Assembly (NCBI RefSeq): GCF_043729335.1 | Contig: NZ_JAYTLQ010000048.1 | Span: 1-64,000, forward strand | From: Crenothrix sp043729335 | GTDB taxonomy: Bacteria > Pseudomonadota > Gammaproteobacteria > Methylococcales > Methylomonadaceae | Reading direction: 5' to 3' | Length of the DNA: 64,000 nt | Shown here: positions 36,684-45,512 of the stretch, piece after piece | How positions within the stretch are numbered: the first letter of the stretch is position 1 | How the letters are laid out: each line of letters begins with the position of its first letter | Program-made: the position numbers and the translations under genes | The notes under the pieces: model-generated | Databases searched by the model: none | The model's input: the letters and a program-made list of their open reading frames with translations, nothing else | What the model was told of the DNA's origin: nothing

Positions 36684-38102
36684 TTACTTTGCGGTCACAC
36701 GTAGTTCAATGCGACGGTTTTGTTGACGACCTTCGGCCGTATCATTAGTCGCCACAGGATGATTGCTGCCATAACCTTCGGCATCTAACCGGCTTTTATC
36801 AATCCCTGCCTTAACCAGCGCAGCTTGAATGGTGCGGGCGCGATCTGATGATAATTTATGATTAGATTTTGCATTGCCGGTATTGTCGGTATAACCACCA
36901 ATTTTTATTTTAACTTTTGGAAAAGCCTTAAGAATTTCAATAGTATTCGTTATTTGTGGGGTGGATTCAGCTTTTAAAGTGGCCTTGCCGGTATCAAATG
37001 TAGTGCCATCCATTGTAAACCATTTATCTTTATCAATTTTGGCATTGGCATCGTTAATAAACGCATACAACTTGCTTTCCATACTGGTTGCTGGCGCTTT
37101 TAAATCATATCCAGTCGATAATTTTTGTTCAAAAAATGCCATACCACTATTAGCAGCGGAGGCAGGTTCGGCGGTTATCGGAACTGATGGAGCTACTCTT
37201 GCAGGTGTTGTTGGCGTAGTGCTGGTTATCGGTGTAGAGGTGGTATCTGGGCCGCTAACTGAGACAGGTGCGGTATCCACAGACTTTTTAAGGTTTTTCC
37301 ATATTCCCCAGCCTAATGCCAAAATAGAACCTAGAATAAGCCAGGGTAACAACTTGCCAAATAGACCCACATCATCATCCTCAACCGGCGCGGGTGGCGG
37401 TACTATTTTGCGTTCTCTTACTACGGGTGCTACGTAGGGCTCTTCTACCCTCTTCTCCTTAGCAAGGGAAGTAACGGGGATTTCTGTCTTATGTGCAAGG
37501 GCTTCATCAACAGCACGGACACTAGCCGCTGCGGGAATGCTTTGTGCACTACTGGCTGTTGCAGTGCTGGCTCCAAAAATACCTGCTAAACCTGCCGGAA
37601 GTAAATTTTTCAAAAAACCGGATTGCTCCTGTAATAGCCCCATTAAACCGGCTGGACTGGTTATTTGTTGAGATTTAAGGGTTTTACCTAACACCGCAAA
37701 AACAATTGGGGTGAGCAAACCCAATAAAGAGGTCGATGACTGCTTGCTAATACCGCTAGCATCAGCCACAACATTGGCTATGCCATCTGTTTTATTGCCG
37801 AAAATTGAGTTTAAAAGACTGCCCCCTGTGTTGGCCATTCTTGTTGTAACATCGCCACCCACTAATGAGGCGCCTAAATTACTGAGCAAGCCGCTGTCGT
37901 GATTTTGTGTTAATAAATTGAAAAGAATGCTGGCACCTTGGGTATCTGCGCTTTTGTGAATTAAACCCGAAAGCAGGGACGGAAGGGCACCGCCTAATGC
38001 TGAACCGGTATTCTTAGTTGACTCGCCAATAAAATTTGCTATCTTTGAGACTACATCCTCGGTTAAGTGGGCATTTAATAGTTCTAGTAAATTGTTGGAC
38101 AT
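36684..38102 (-). CDS. DUF937 domain fused to OmpA-like peptidoglycan-binding domain
   Basis: 472 aa. Residues 1-170 are a DUF937 (YidB-like) region with Gly/Ser/Leu-rich repeats (GALPSLLSGLIHKSA, SIFGNKTDGIANVVADASG). A Pro/Thr/Ser-rich linker surrounds one membrane segment near 250-270 (LLPWLILGSILALGWGIW). The C-terminal OmpA domain (about 350-472) has GGYTDNTGNA and RADNRR-like NRRIELRV, with the Asp and Arg that bind peptidoglycan. The start at 38102 follows GAGGAG. It anchors to the wall; the DUF937 part's role is unknown. Confidence 0.85.
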   Translation of the reverse strand: MSNNLLELLNAHLTEDVVSKIANFIGESTKNTGSALGGALPSLLSGLIHKSADTQGASILFNLLTQNHDSGLLSNLGASLVGGDVTTRMANTGGSLLNSIFGNKTDGIANVVADASGISKQSSTSLLGLLTPIVFAVLGKTLKSQQITSPAGLMGLLQEQSGFLKNLLPAGLAGIFGASTATASSAQSIPAAASVRAVDEALAHKTEIPVTSLAKEKRVEEPYVAPVVRERKIVPPPAPVEDDDVGLFGKLLPWLILGSILALGWGIWKNLKKSVDTAPVSVSGPDTTSTPITSTTPTTPARVAPSVPITAEPASAANSGMAFFEQKLSTGYDLKAPATSMESKLYAFINDANAKIDKDKWFTMDGTTFDTGKATLKAESTPQITNTIEILKAFPKVKIKIGGYTDNTGNAKSNHKLSSDRARTIQAALVKAGIDKSRLDAEGYGSNHPVATNDTAEGRQQNRRIELRVTAK

Positions 38103-38617
38103 GCAATATCTCCTCATTAGTCTTTTTGTGTGACACAACGTGGCTTTGTGTCGAGGGTAATTTAACAACATATTGCCGCTTCTTTAATGGACAAATGCTC
38201 CCTGTACAATTAGCGGTTGTGCTGGCAGCAAACTCGATTGTCAACTTTGAGTTAAAGAATGTCAACAAGAACCCGATGTAATCACATAATCAGTAAGGTA
38301 AAATTAGTTGCCCATTAATTTAACCTGAGGTATTTTTTACTGGAAAGTGAAGCAGATACGTAAGCGCCATCCTCCCCTAATGCCACTGGGGCACAAGCAA
38401 TAAACAAATTTAAAAAACTAAAAAAAACACATAAGTGTAGATTGTATTTTGTTAACTTCAAGTTGATAACTTTATTTTTGGCTACTTAATCTTAAAGCGG
38501 GACAGTTTAAGTTAGGCCGTTCGTGGTGAGCTTGTCGAACCATGCTCGGCTTAGTCCCGTTTAGTGGGTAGCCTTATTTTTTTATGCAACTAAAAAATTA
38601 AGCTCGGTATACGCTAT
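38103..38617. other. Gap between the OmpA-like gene and fchA
   Basis: About 515 bp. It holds the promoter region of the OmpA-type gene and the MITE-like element 38480-38573. No other gene or structure was recognised. Confidence 0.5.
38480..38573. repeat. MITE-like element, GGCTAC...GTAGCC family
   Basis: Ends GGCTACTTAATCTTAAAGCG and TAGTGGGTAGCC with the GCGGGACA/AGTCCCG inner arms; the core TTCGTGGTGAGCTTGTCGAA is present once. 94 bp, the shortest member. Confidence 0.7.
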
Positions 38618-39253
38618 TTATAATTTAGTCTTAACCGTGTCGTAGGTTTCTTTAACGGCGGCTTCAGTGCCGTGCAGTATTTTTTCGAGTTCTGCCAATT
38701 TAGCATCGGCAAATGCTCTGTCTTTAAGACTGGCAGTGTTGATATAAACATTTAATGCCGCACTTTTTAAACCCGCATAAGCCGCCATAACTGCCACACC
38801 GGCATCGCTAATGACTGCAACACTGCCTTTTTCTGCGGCACAGTGGCTTAGTTTTATGGCCTCGGCGCAAGCACTGGCACATGCTAACGGCACATCGGTT
38901 GCATCTTTTAATACCCGCTGAATTGCGGCACTACGCGCCAGCTTGTCTTCATCGGTCTCTTTGGGTAAGCCATAAGCCACCATTAAACGATTAAACACAT
39001 CAACATCAGCTTTAATCATACCAGCCAGCTTTTCGCGTAAGACTTCGGATTTTTCCAATAAGGCTTGCATATCAGTTTCAACTTCGGCATATTTAGGCTT
39101 ACCAATAGTCAGGTTACACACCATGCTGACTAATGCCGCTGCCTGTGCACCCATTAAGGCAGCAACACTGCCACCACCTGGCGTTGCCGATTTGCTGGCC
39201 AATTCATCCAAAAAAACCTCTATGGATTTGTCCTTGATTTCAATGTCATTCAT
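38618..39253 (-). CDS. fchA: Cyclodeaminase/cyclohydrolase-family protein (methenyl-H4F cyclohydrolase, FchA type)
   Basis: 211 aa of the FTCD C-terminal family. The nucleotide-folate loop is SATPGGGSVAALMGAQAAALVSMVCNLT near the N-terminus (given in part), with later LSHCAAEKGSVAVISDAG. Methylotrophs use a member of this family to interconvert methenyl- and 10-formyl-tetrahydrofolate, which suits the C1 metabolism indicated by xoxF. Deaminase activity cannot be excluded. Confidence 0.82.
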   Translation of the reverse strand: MNDIEIKDKSIEVFLDELASKSATPGGGSVAALMGAQAAALVSMVCNLTIGKPKYAEVETDMQALLEKSEVLREKLAGMIKADVDVFNRLMVAYGLPKETDEDKLARSAAIQRVLKDATDVPLACASACAEAIKLSHCAAEKGSVAVISDAGVAVMAAYAGLKSAALNVYINTASLKDRAFADAKLAELEKILHGTEAAVKETYDTVKTKL

Positions 39254-39292
39254 GTGTCGGTCTATTTTTTAAAGGTTATCGTTACATATTTT

Positions 39293-39426
39293 GGCTATCC
39301 GCGTAAGGCGGGACAGTATCAGGTTAAGCCGTTCGTGGTGAGCTTGTCGAACCATGATCGGCTTAACCATACATCCTTCGACGAACGGCTAAGCCTTACA
39401 TATTGTCCCGCATTAAGTGAGTAGCC
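39293..39426. repeat. MITE-like element, GGCTA...GTAGCC family
   Basis: Ends GGCTATCCGCGTAAGGCGGG and CCGCATTAAGTGAGTAGCC with GCGGGACA/TGTCCCGC inner arms and the TTCGTGGTGAGCTTGTCGAA core. 134 bp; sits between fchA and cysS. Confidence 0.75.
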
Positions 39427-39458
39427 CATATTTTAAATGCAGTACTGCGTTTAGCGTG

Positions 39459-40874
39459 CTATTCACGTCGCCAGCTGGTTGTGCCATTTGGTGAGTCTTC
39501 TAAAATCACCCCCTGCCCTTTCAGTTCATCACGAATTTGGTCGGCCAGCGCCCAATTCTTGGTTTTTTTGGCATCTAATCGATCGTTAATTTTTCTTTCA
39601 ACCATCTCATCAGGAGAGAAGACATTAATTGTTATAGATGCACTTAGTTGGAGGGGACTGACGGAACCTTTCAAAAAGCTATCCGGATCATCCTGTAATA
39701 TGCCCAGTAAAGCGCTTAAACTTTTCAAGCTAGCCGCCAAAATACCGGCTTTTTCAGGTTCTGAGTCTTTAACTTTGTTCAGCTCCCTGGCTAGATCGAA
39801 CAATACAGCCAAAGCAACTGGCGTATTAAAATCATCATCCATTGCTTGGTCAAAACGGCTTTTATAATCATCTTGCACCGGCGCATCAAGCACAGCAACA
39901 TCACGTAACGCCGTGTACAAACGCGTTAATGCGGCCTTGGCATCATTGAGTGATTCATCCGAATAATTTAAAGGACTGCGGTAATGGCTGGACAGGATAA
40001 AAAACCGCACCACTTCAGGCTTGTATTGTTTCAAGACTTCACGCACGGTGAAAAAATTGCCCAAAGACTTGGACATCTTCTCGTTATCGACACGCACAAA
40101 ACCGTTGTGCATCCAGTAGTTAACGAACTTTTCGCCGGTCGCACCTTCGGATTGGGCGATTTCGTTTTCATGATGCGGAAACTGTAAATCCATACCGCCG
40201 CCGTGTATGTCAAAATGATTGCCCAGACAGCAGGTGGACATCGCCGAACATTCAATATGCCAACCTGGACGCCCCAATCCCCAAGGTGATTCCCAGGCTG
40301 GCTCATTGCTTTTGGCCATTTTCCATAACACAAAATCCAACGGATTCTGCTTGGCCATATCGACATCGACCCGTTCGCCAGCCTGCAAATCATTCAGGTT
40401 TTTGCCGGATAACTGGCCATAATTTTCAAATTTGGCAACCGAATAGAAAACATCGCCATTGCCGCCCACATAAGCCAAATCTTGGTTAATCAAGCGTTCA
40501 ATCATGGCAATAATGTCAGGAATGGATTGTGTGGCTTTGGGTTCAATATCCGGTGGCAATACCGACAGTGCGCGTTCATCTTCGTGCATGGCTTCAATAA
40601 AACGCTCGGTTAAGGCGGTAATGTCTTCGCCGTTCTCGTTAGCGCGCTGGATGATTTTATCGTCAATGTCGGTGATATTACGCACATAAGTCAATTCATA
40701 GCCGGTATGGCGAAAATACCGCGCAACGGTATCAAACACCACCATGACGCGGGCGTGGCCAATGTGACAGTAATCATAAACCGTCATGCCACAGACGTAC
40801 ATGCCAATGTTTCCAGGCACTCTGGGCTGGAACAGCTGCTTTTTTCGGGTCAGGGTATTGTATATTTTTAACAT
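39459..40874 (-). CDS. cysS: Cysteinyl-tRNA synthetase
   Basis: Class I synthetase of 471 aa. The HIGH motif is CHIGHARV, the KMSKS loop is EKMSKSLGNF, and the zinc ligands include the Cys of CGMTVYDYC and WHIECSAMS region. Length and order are typical. The gene stands alone between the repeat and the ppiA gene. Confidence 0.97.
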   Translation of the reverse strand: MLKIYNTLTRKKQLFQPRVPGNIGMYVCGMTVYDYCHIGHARVMVVFDTVARYFRHTGYELTYVRNITDIDDKIIQRANENGEDITALTERFIEAMHEDERALSVLPPDIEPKATQSIPDIIAMIERLINQDLAYVGGNGDVFYSVAKFENYGQLSGKNLNDLQAGERVDVDMAKQNPLDFVLWKMAKSNEPAWESPWGLGRPGWHIECSAMSTCCLGNHFDIHGGGMDLQFPHHENEIAQSEGATGEKFVNYWMHNGFVRVDNEKMSKSLGNFFTVREVLKQYKPEVVRFFILSSHYRSPLNYSDESLNDAKAALTRLYTALRDVAVLDAPVQDDYKSRFDQAMDDDFNTPVALAVLFDLARELNKVKDSEPEKAGILAASLKSLSALLGILQDDPDSFLKGSVSPLQLSASITINVFSPDEMVERKINDRLDAKKTKNWALADQIRDELKGQGVILEDSPNGTTSWRRE

Positions 40875-41007
40875 AAGCGATGGGGCAGTTAACCTAGCGG
40901 CGAGAGTTTACGTATGGGGTAAAACTAACCAATGTAACAAGCGGGTGCTTCCATTTCAATACAAAAACACATAAAATTCGGTATTAAATCGCTTATAGGG
41001 AAAACAA

Positions 41008-41589
41008 ATGCGTATTTTAATGCTGTCCATGATACTTGCTTTAACCCCAACACTTTCTTTCGCAACGGAAAATAAAATGACTGAACCACAAACAAAAGTT
41101 AAACTAACCACCAATCTCGGCGCGATTACTATTGCACTTAATACTGAAAAAGCGCCTGTTTCTTCGGCTAACTTTCTGACTTATGTTAATGAAGGTTTTT
41201 ATAATGGCACGATTTTTCATCGCATCATAAAAGACTTTATGGCACAAGGCGGTGGCTTTGATACCAGTTTTAATCAAAAAGCTGTGCATGCTTCTATTAA
41301 AAACGAAGCGGATAATGGCCTGAAAAATACCCGTGGCACCTTGGCAATGGCACGCACCAATGATCCTAACTCTGCTACCGCGCAGTTTTTTATCAACTAC
41401 AAAGATAATGGTTTTTTAAATCACACCAGCCCGACTTCAAGTGGTTGGGGTTACGCGGTATTTGCTGAAGTTGTTGAAGGTATGGATGTGGTTGATGCTA
41501 TGGCAAAACAGCCCACAGGTAATCGTGGTGGCCATGATGACGTACCTAAAACGGATATCGTGATTGAGAAGGCTGAAGTTGTAAAATAA
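41008..41589 (+). CDS. ppiA: Periplasmic peptidyl-prolyl isomerase (cyclophilin)
   Basis: 193 aa. A signal peptide (about 1-20) ends near TLSFA. The cyclophilin core has FHRIIKDFMAQGG, TLAMARTNDPNSATAQFFINYKDN (the catalytic FHR and Gln/Phe residues are present) and GYAVFAEVVEGMD. A hairpin follows directly. Confidence 0.92.
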   Translation: MRILMLSMILALTPTLSFATENKMTEPQTKVKLTTNLGAITIALNTEKAPVSSANFLTYVNEGFYNGTIFHRIIKDFMAQGGGFDTSFNQKAVHASIKNEADNGLKNTRGTLAMARTNDPNSATAQFFINYKDNGFLNHTSPTSSGWGYAVFAEVVEGMDVVDAMAKQPTGNRGGHDDVPKTDIVIEKAEVVK

Positions 41590-41598
41590 GTTACTGAC

Positions 41599-41629
41599 AA
41601 GGTGGATCGTCATCGCACTTTCCACCTTG
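41599..41629 (+). terminator. Hairpin after ppiA
   Basis: CAAGGTGGA...TCCACCTTG stem ten bases past the ppiA stop codon; a short GCTGTTT tail follows. It may also influence the start of the following lpxH. Confidence 0.55.
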
Positions 41630-41668
41630 CTGTTTATATCCACATCACAATTCATCAGATACCTCGCT

Positions 41669-42430
41669 TTGCAAAATCAAACTCTCTTCATCTCCGACCT
41701 ACACCTTAGCCTTGAAAAACCACACATCACACGCCGATTTCTGGACTTTCTAAAAAATCGCGCCATCCATGCCGAAGCACTTTATATACTCGGCGACTTG
41801 TTCGACACCTGGGTTGGCGACGATGACTTTATGCCACCGACTAAGCAAATCCGTAAACAGCTCAAACAATTGACTGATTCGGGCGTAAAGGTGTATTTGC
41901 AGCAAGGCAATCGGGATTTTCTGTTAGGCCAGCGATTTTGCCAAGCCACCGGCGTAATCTTGCTAGATGATTATACGGTCATCGATTTATACGGCGTAGC
42001 CACGTTGCTTATGCACGGCGATTTATTGTGTACCGATGACTTGCCCTACCAAGCGTTCAGAATCAAGTCACACACGACTGAATGGCAGCAAAACGTGCTA
42101 TCCAAACCTTTAGTGCTACGATTATTGGTCGCCCGCTGGTATCGGCTACGCAGCTATTTCCATAAGCGCGGCAAAACGCAGGACATCATGGATGTCAATC
42201 AAAACACCGTCATTGAAACGTTGCGCACTTACAACTGCGTGCGGCTTATACATGGCCATACCCATCGACCTCATGTTCATAGCTTTGAGATGGACGGAAA
42301 AACCGCCCAACGCTTTGTGCTTTCCGAATGGCACAACCATAAAACCGAAATTTTATGTTGGACAAATAACGGCTACTGCATAGAAGTGGGGGTAGCCAAT
42401 TTATCTACTGAAATGAATGCTCTGCACTAA
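41669..42430 (+). CDS. lpxH: UDP-2,3-diacylglucosamine diphosphatase
   Basis: Makes lipid X in lipid A synthesis, a peripheral inner-membrane enzyme. Calcineurin-like metal motifs are LFISDLHL, YILGDLFDTWVGDD, QGNRDFLLG, LMHGDLLC and IHGHTHRPHV. No ATG is available; TTG at 41669 puts the first motif eight residues in, as in the family. An upstream TTG at 41627 falls inside the hairpin and is less likely. Confidence 0.92.
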   Translation: MQNQTLFISDLHLSLEKPHITRRFLDFLKNRAIHAEALYILGDLFDTWVGDDDFMPPTKQIRKQLKQLTDSGVKVYLQQGNRDFLLGQRFCQATGVILLDDYTVIDLYGVATLLMHGDLLCTDDLPYQAFRIKSHTTEWQQNVLSKPLVLRLLVARWYRLRSYFHKRGKTQDIMDVNQNTVIETLRTYNCVRLIHGHTHRPHVHSFEMDGKTAQRFVLSEWHNHKTEILCWTNNGYCIEVGVANLSTEMNALH

Positions 42431-42457
42431 AGCAACTTGCTTAAACACTATTAACAG

Positions 42458-42485
42458 TTGACTTTTAGCGTAAAAAACTTAATCT
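42458..42485 (+). promoter_or_regulatory. Possible sigma-70 promoter of xoxF
   Basis: TTGACT and TAATCT separated by 16 bases, about 125 bp upstream of the xoxF start. The match is moderate and is assigned by eye only. Confidence 0.35.
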
Positions 42486-42612
42486 ACACACTTGGCGTGA
42501 AAAATTCCTGAAATGCAGGGGAAAATAACAATATCACCCAAAAACTAATATTAGTCATAAAAAATTCACAATCAGTATTTTGTCGTGTCACAAAATATCA
42601 GGAGAAATATAT

Positions 42613-44541
42613 ATGAACAAGCCTTTAAAAAGCTTGCTACTTGCGTCAAGCGTGGCAGCAATTTTAGCTGCACCAGCCATTTCAACTGCTAACAGCGACG
42701 TTGAAAAACTTACTCAAGACCCGGCTAACTGGGCGACCTGGGGTGGTAACTACGCAGGTACACGTTACAGTGAGCTGAAAGAAATCACTGCTGAAAACGT
42801 AAAAAATCTGCAACCTGCCTGGACTTTTTCTACTGGCGTATTGCGTGGTCATGAAGGCGGACCTTTAGCCATTGACGGTGTCATCTACATTCACACACCA
42901 TTCCCTAATACTGTTTTCGCCATTGACCAAAAAACCCAAGCCATTTTATGGGAATTCACCCCTGTACAAGACGCTGACGTAACTATTCCTGTTATGTGCT
43001 GCGATACCGTTAACCGTGGTTTGGCGTACGGTGATGGCAAAATCTTCCTGCAACAATCTAATACAGTGTTGACTGCTTTGGATGCCAAAACCGGTAAACG
43101 CATCTGGAGCGTACAAAACGGCGACCCAAAATTGGGTATGACCAACACCAACGCGCCTTTAGTTGTTAAAGATAACGTATTAACCGGTATTTCCGGCGGT
43201 GAATTTGGTGTACGCGGCTTTATGGCGGCTTACAACATGAAAACCGGCAAGTTGGCCTGGAAAGGTTACAGTATGGGACCTGATTCAGACACCCTGATTG
43301 AGCCTAGCAAAACCACAACTTGGGAAGACGGTAAAGTTACCCCAGTTGGCGAAAATTCCAGCTTAAAAACATGGAAAGGCGACCAGTGGAAAATCGGTGG
43401 CGGCACAACTTGGGGCTGGTATTCTTACGATCCTAAATTAAACCTGGTCTATTACGGCTCAGGCAATCCATCTACCTGGAATCCAACCCAACGTCCTGGC
43501 GACAACAAGTGGTCTATGTCTTTGTGGGCGCGTGACGCTGACACCGGCGCTGTAAAGTGGGTCTATCAAATGACGCCACATGACGAATGGGACTTTGACG
43601 GTATCAACGAAGTGCCATTAATCGACCAAGAAGTGAATGGTAAAATGCACAAAACCATCGTGCATTTTGACCGTAACGGTTTTGGCTATACTTTAGATCG
43701 TGAGACAGGCGAATTGTTAATTGCCGAAAAATTCGACAAATCTGTCAACTGGGCTAGCCATGTTGATATGAAATCAGGTCGTCCACAAGTGGTTGCTAAA
43801 TACAGTACTGAGCAAAATGGCGAAGATGTTAAGTCTGAAGACGTTTGTCCAGCTGCATTGGGTAGCAAAAACCAACAACCGGTTTCTTACTCACCACAAA
43901 CAGGCTTAGTTTATATTTCTGGTAATCACCTGTGTATGAACTACGAACCGTTTGCTGTTGACTACACAGCAGGCCAACCTTACGTAGGTGCTACACTGGA
44001 CATGATGCCAGCGGGTAAAGATGTATTGACTGGCGCACCAGACGGTACAACCAACTTGGGTCAGTTTACAGCTTGGGATTCTAAAACCGGCAAAATCGCC
44101 TGGTCTGTTAAAGAACCGTTCTCAGTATGGTCTGGTTCTGTTGCTACCGCAGGCGGCGTGGTTTTCTATGGTACTTTAGAAGGTTACCTGAAAGCGGTTG
44201 ATGCTAAAACCGGTAAAGAACTGTACAAGTTTAAAACCCCATCCGGTATTATCGGCAACGTAAATACATGGAGCTTTGAAGGCAAGCAATACGTAGGCGT
44301 ATTGTCAGGTATTGGTGGTTGGGCAGGCGCAGTTGTTGCAACTGACGGCGATAAAGTTATCGCTCAAATGCAAGAAAAAATTGCTGCTGAAACCGATCCA
44401 GCCAAGAAAACTGAACTTGAAAAAGCATTGTTGATGAAAACCCAAGAAGCTTTGGGCGCAGCGGGCGCGTATGCAAGTTTGGGTAAATTAACCAAAGCTG
44501 GCGGCGTATTCTCTGTCTTCGCTTTACCTGCCGCAAACTAA
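42613..44541 (+). CDS. xoxF: Lanthanide-dependent PQQ methanol dehydrogenase XoxF
   Basis: Periplasmic methanol oxidase, about 642 aa. A signal peptide (1-26) precedes the eight-bladed quinoprotein propeller. The vicinal disulfide is C129-C130 in VMCCDTV. The active-site motif HDEWDFDG supplies Asp327 (catalytic base) and Asp329; the second Asp, where MxaF has Ala, coordinates a lanthanide and marks the XoxF type. W-docking repeats such as TKTGK-type DAKTGK occur. AGGAG precedes the ATG by eight bases. Neither the cytochrome xoxG nor xoxJ is adjacent, so electrons would need partners elsewhere. A strong terminator follows. Confidence 0.95.
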   Translation: MNKPLKSLLLASSVAAILAAPAISTANSDVEKLTQDPANWATWGGNYAGTRYSELKEITAENVKNLQPAWTFSTGVLRGHEGGPLAIDGVIYIHTPFPNTVFAIDQKTQAILWEFTPVQDADVTIPVMCCDTVNRGLAYGDGKIFLQQSNTVLTALDAKTGKRIWSVQNGDPKLGMTNTNAPLVVKDNVLTGISGGEFGVRGFMAAYNMKTGKLAWKGYSMGPDSDTLIEPSKTTTWEDGKVTPVGENSSLKTWKGDQWKIGGGTTWGWYSYDPKLNLVYYGSGNPSTWNPTQRPGDNKWSMSLWARDADTGAVKWVYQMTPHDEWDFDGINEVPLIDQEVNGKMHKTIVHFDRNGFGYTLDRETGELLIAEKFDKSVNWASHVDMKSGRPQVVAKYSTEQNGEDVKSEDVCPAALGSKNQQPVSYSPQTGLVYISGNHLCMNYEPFAVDYTAGQPYVGATLDMMPAGKDVLTGAPDGTTNLGQFTAWDSKTGKIAWSVKEPFSVWSGSVATAGGVVFYGTLEGYLKAVDAKTGKELYKFKTPSGIIGNVNTWSFEGKQYVGVLSGIGGWAGAVVATDGDKVIAQMQEKIAAETDPAKKTELEKALLMKTQEALGAAGAYASLGKLTKAGGVFSVFALPAAN

Positions 44542-44581
44542 GAAATACTTTTAGTTTCTAGCAGTAACGATAAATAGAAAG

Positions 44582-44613
44582 CCCTGGTCGATTAATCGAC
44601 CAGGGTTTTTTTT
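44582..44613 (+). terminator. Rho-independent terminator of xoxF
   Basis: CCCTGGTCGAT/ATCGACCAGGG stem with a short loop, then eight Ts, 40 bp past the xoxF stop. Confidence 0.93.
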
Positions 44614-44669
44614 ATGCCGAATATCAATGAGGGGTTTCACTCGTGATAAATTTTCATCAAGCAGAAACT

Positions 44670-44899
44670 TCATAAGGCTTTTATGGTTACAGATTGGCGT
44701 TTCCTATCCGCTGCATAGTGCAAACAAGCAGTAATGTCATCGTCTGTTAACTCAGGAAAGTCATCAACAATTTCGGCACGACTCATGCCATCCGCCAACC
44801 AAGAAAGTACGTTATAATCCGTAAGCCCCTAATACAGGGGGGTTTACCGCTACGTTTTTCAGGTTTGATAGTAATTATGTTGTGATAATCAATATTCAT
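44670..44899 (-). pseudogene. Frameshifted DUF433 antitoxin-like gene
   Basis: Begins MNIDYHNIITIKPEKRSGK, where the family has PGKRSGKP then CIRGLRIT. An extra Pro codon and a missing segment shift the frame near 44826; after the shift it reads NVLSWLADGMSRAEIVDDFPELTDDDITACLHYAADRKR (given in parts), which matches DUF433 well, and ends at 44670. It is the HTH-like antitoxin of a type II pair. Confidence 0.75.
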
Positions 44900-45061
44900 A
44901 ATTTTGCACTCTTCTGGGTTAAGGCATATCAAATTATAACGTGTTGGCTATGGATTTTTTTGTGAATAAACGCATAGAGTGATTTAGCGTAGTAAACCGC
45001 CCTACGCTTCAGCATCGTGCAGTCGCTGTTTAAAATATAACCAAACACGCGGGGGTTAGCT

Positions 45062-45384
45062 GTGCGAAATGTAACACGGCTATTGTACGGCTTCACAGAT
45101 GCAACCCACACTTTAGATTTACCAGAAGGCAATCGAACAACAGATACCCACATTAATCGACTATCTGAATTTAAAAAACGTGTGGTCATTACCAAAGATA
45201 CGGATTATGTAAATTCATTTTTATATCACATCAACCGTATAAATTGCTTCTGGTTTCTACTGGAAATATTTCAAATAAGGAACTTAAAGCAATCTTTATC
45301 GAAAATTTACCAAAAATTATTTCGGCATTAGCAGATTTTGGCTATTTGGAACTTACCCGTACATCACTCATTAAACATAACTAA
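45062..45384 (+). pseudogene. Broken DUF5615 PIN-like toxin gene
   Basis: Starts HTLDLPEGNRTTD and FKKRVVITKDTDYVNSF, the DUF5615 core with the acidic Asp pair, then loses frame near 45240. A shifted frame continues KLLLVSTGNISNKELKAIFIENLPKII and ends TRTSLIKHN at 45384. The N-terminus is truncated (the conserved first strand is missing). It faces the DUF433 remnant on the opposite strand, unusual because the two are normally in one operon. Confidence 0.72.
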
Positions 45385-45512
45385 TGTAACAACTAGGAAA
45401 CTGTGCTGATACACCAATAAGAATACGCTTGCCAGATACCGCTCACACAACAAAATTCCTGTAGAATAACGCCATCCCAAAAGCAGCGCACAACAGGTTT
45501 AATTAAACAAAC

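Larger units (their letters stand above)
44614..45512. other. Remnant toxin-antitoxin region
   Basis: About 900 bp without an intact gene. It contains the broken DUF433 gene (44670-44899, minus) and the broken DUF5615 gene (45062-45384, plus). The rest is unassigned. Confidence 0.5.

Noticed and set aside
28077..39426. Possible CRISPR array from repeated core sequences
   Set aside because: The copies are kilobases apart with no regular spacers and no cas genes; they fit a dispersed MITE-like family.
44929..45195. Minus-strand frame opposite the DUF5615 remnant
   Set aside because: It has no recognisable features, and the plus strand carries clear DUF5615 motifs.
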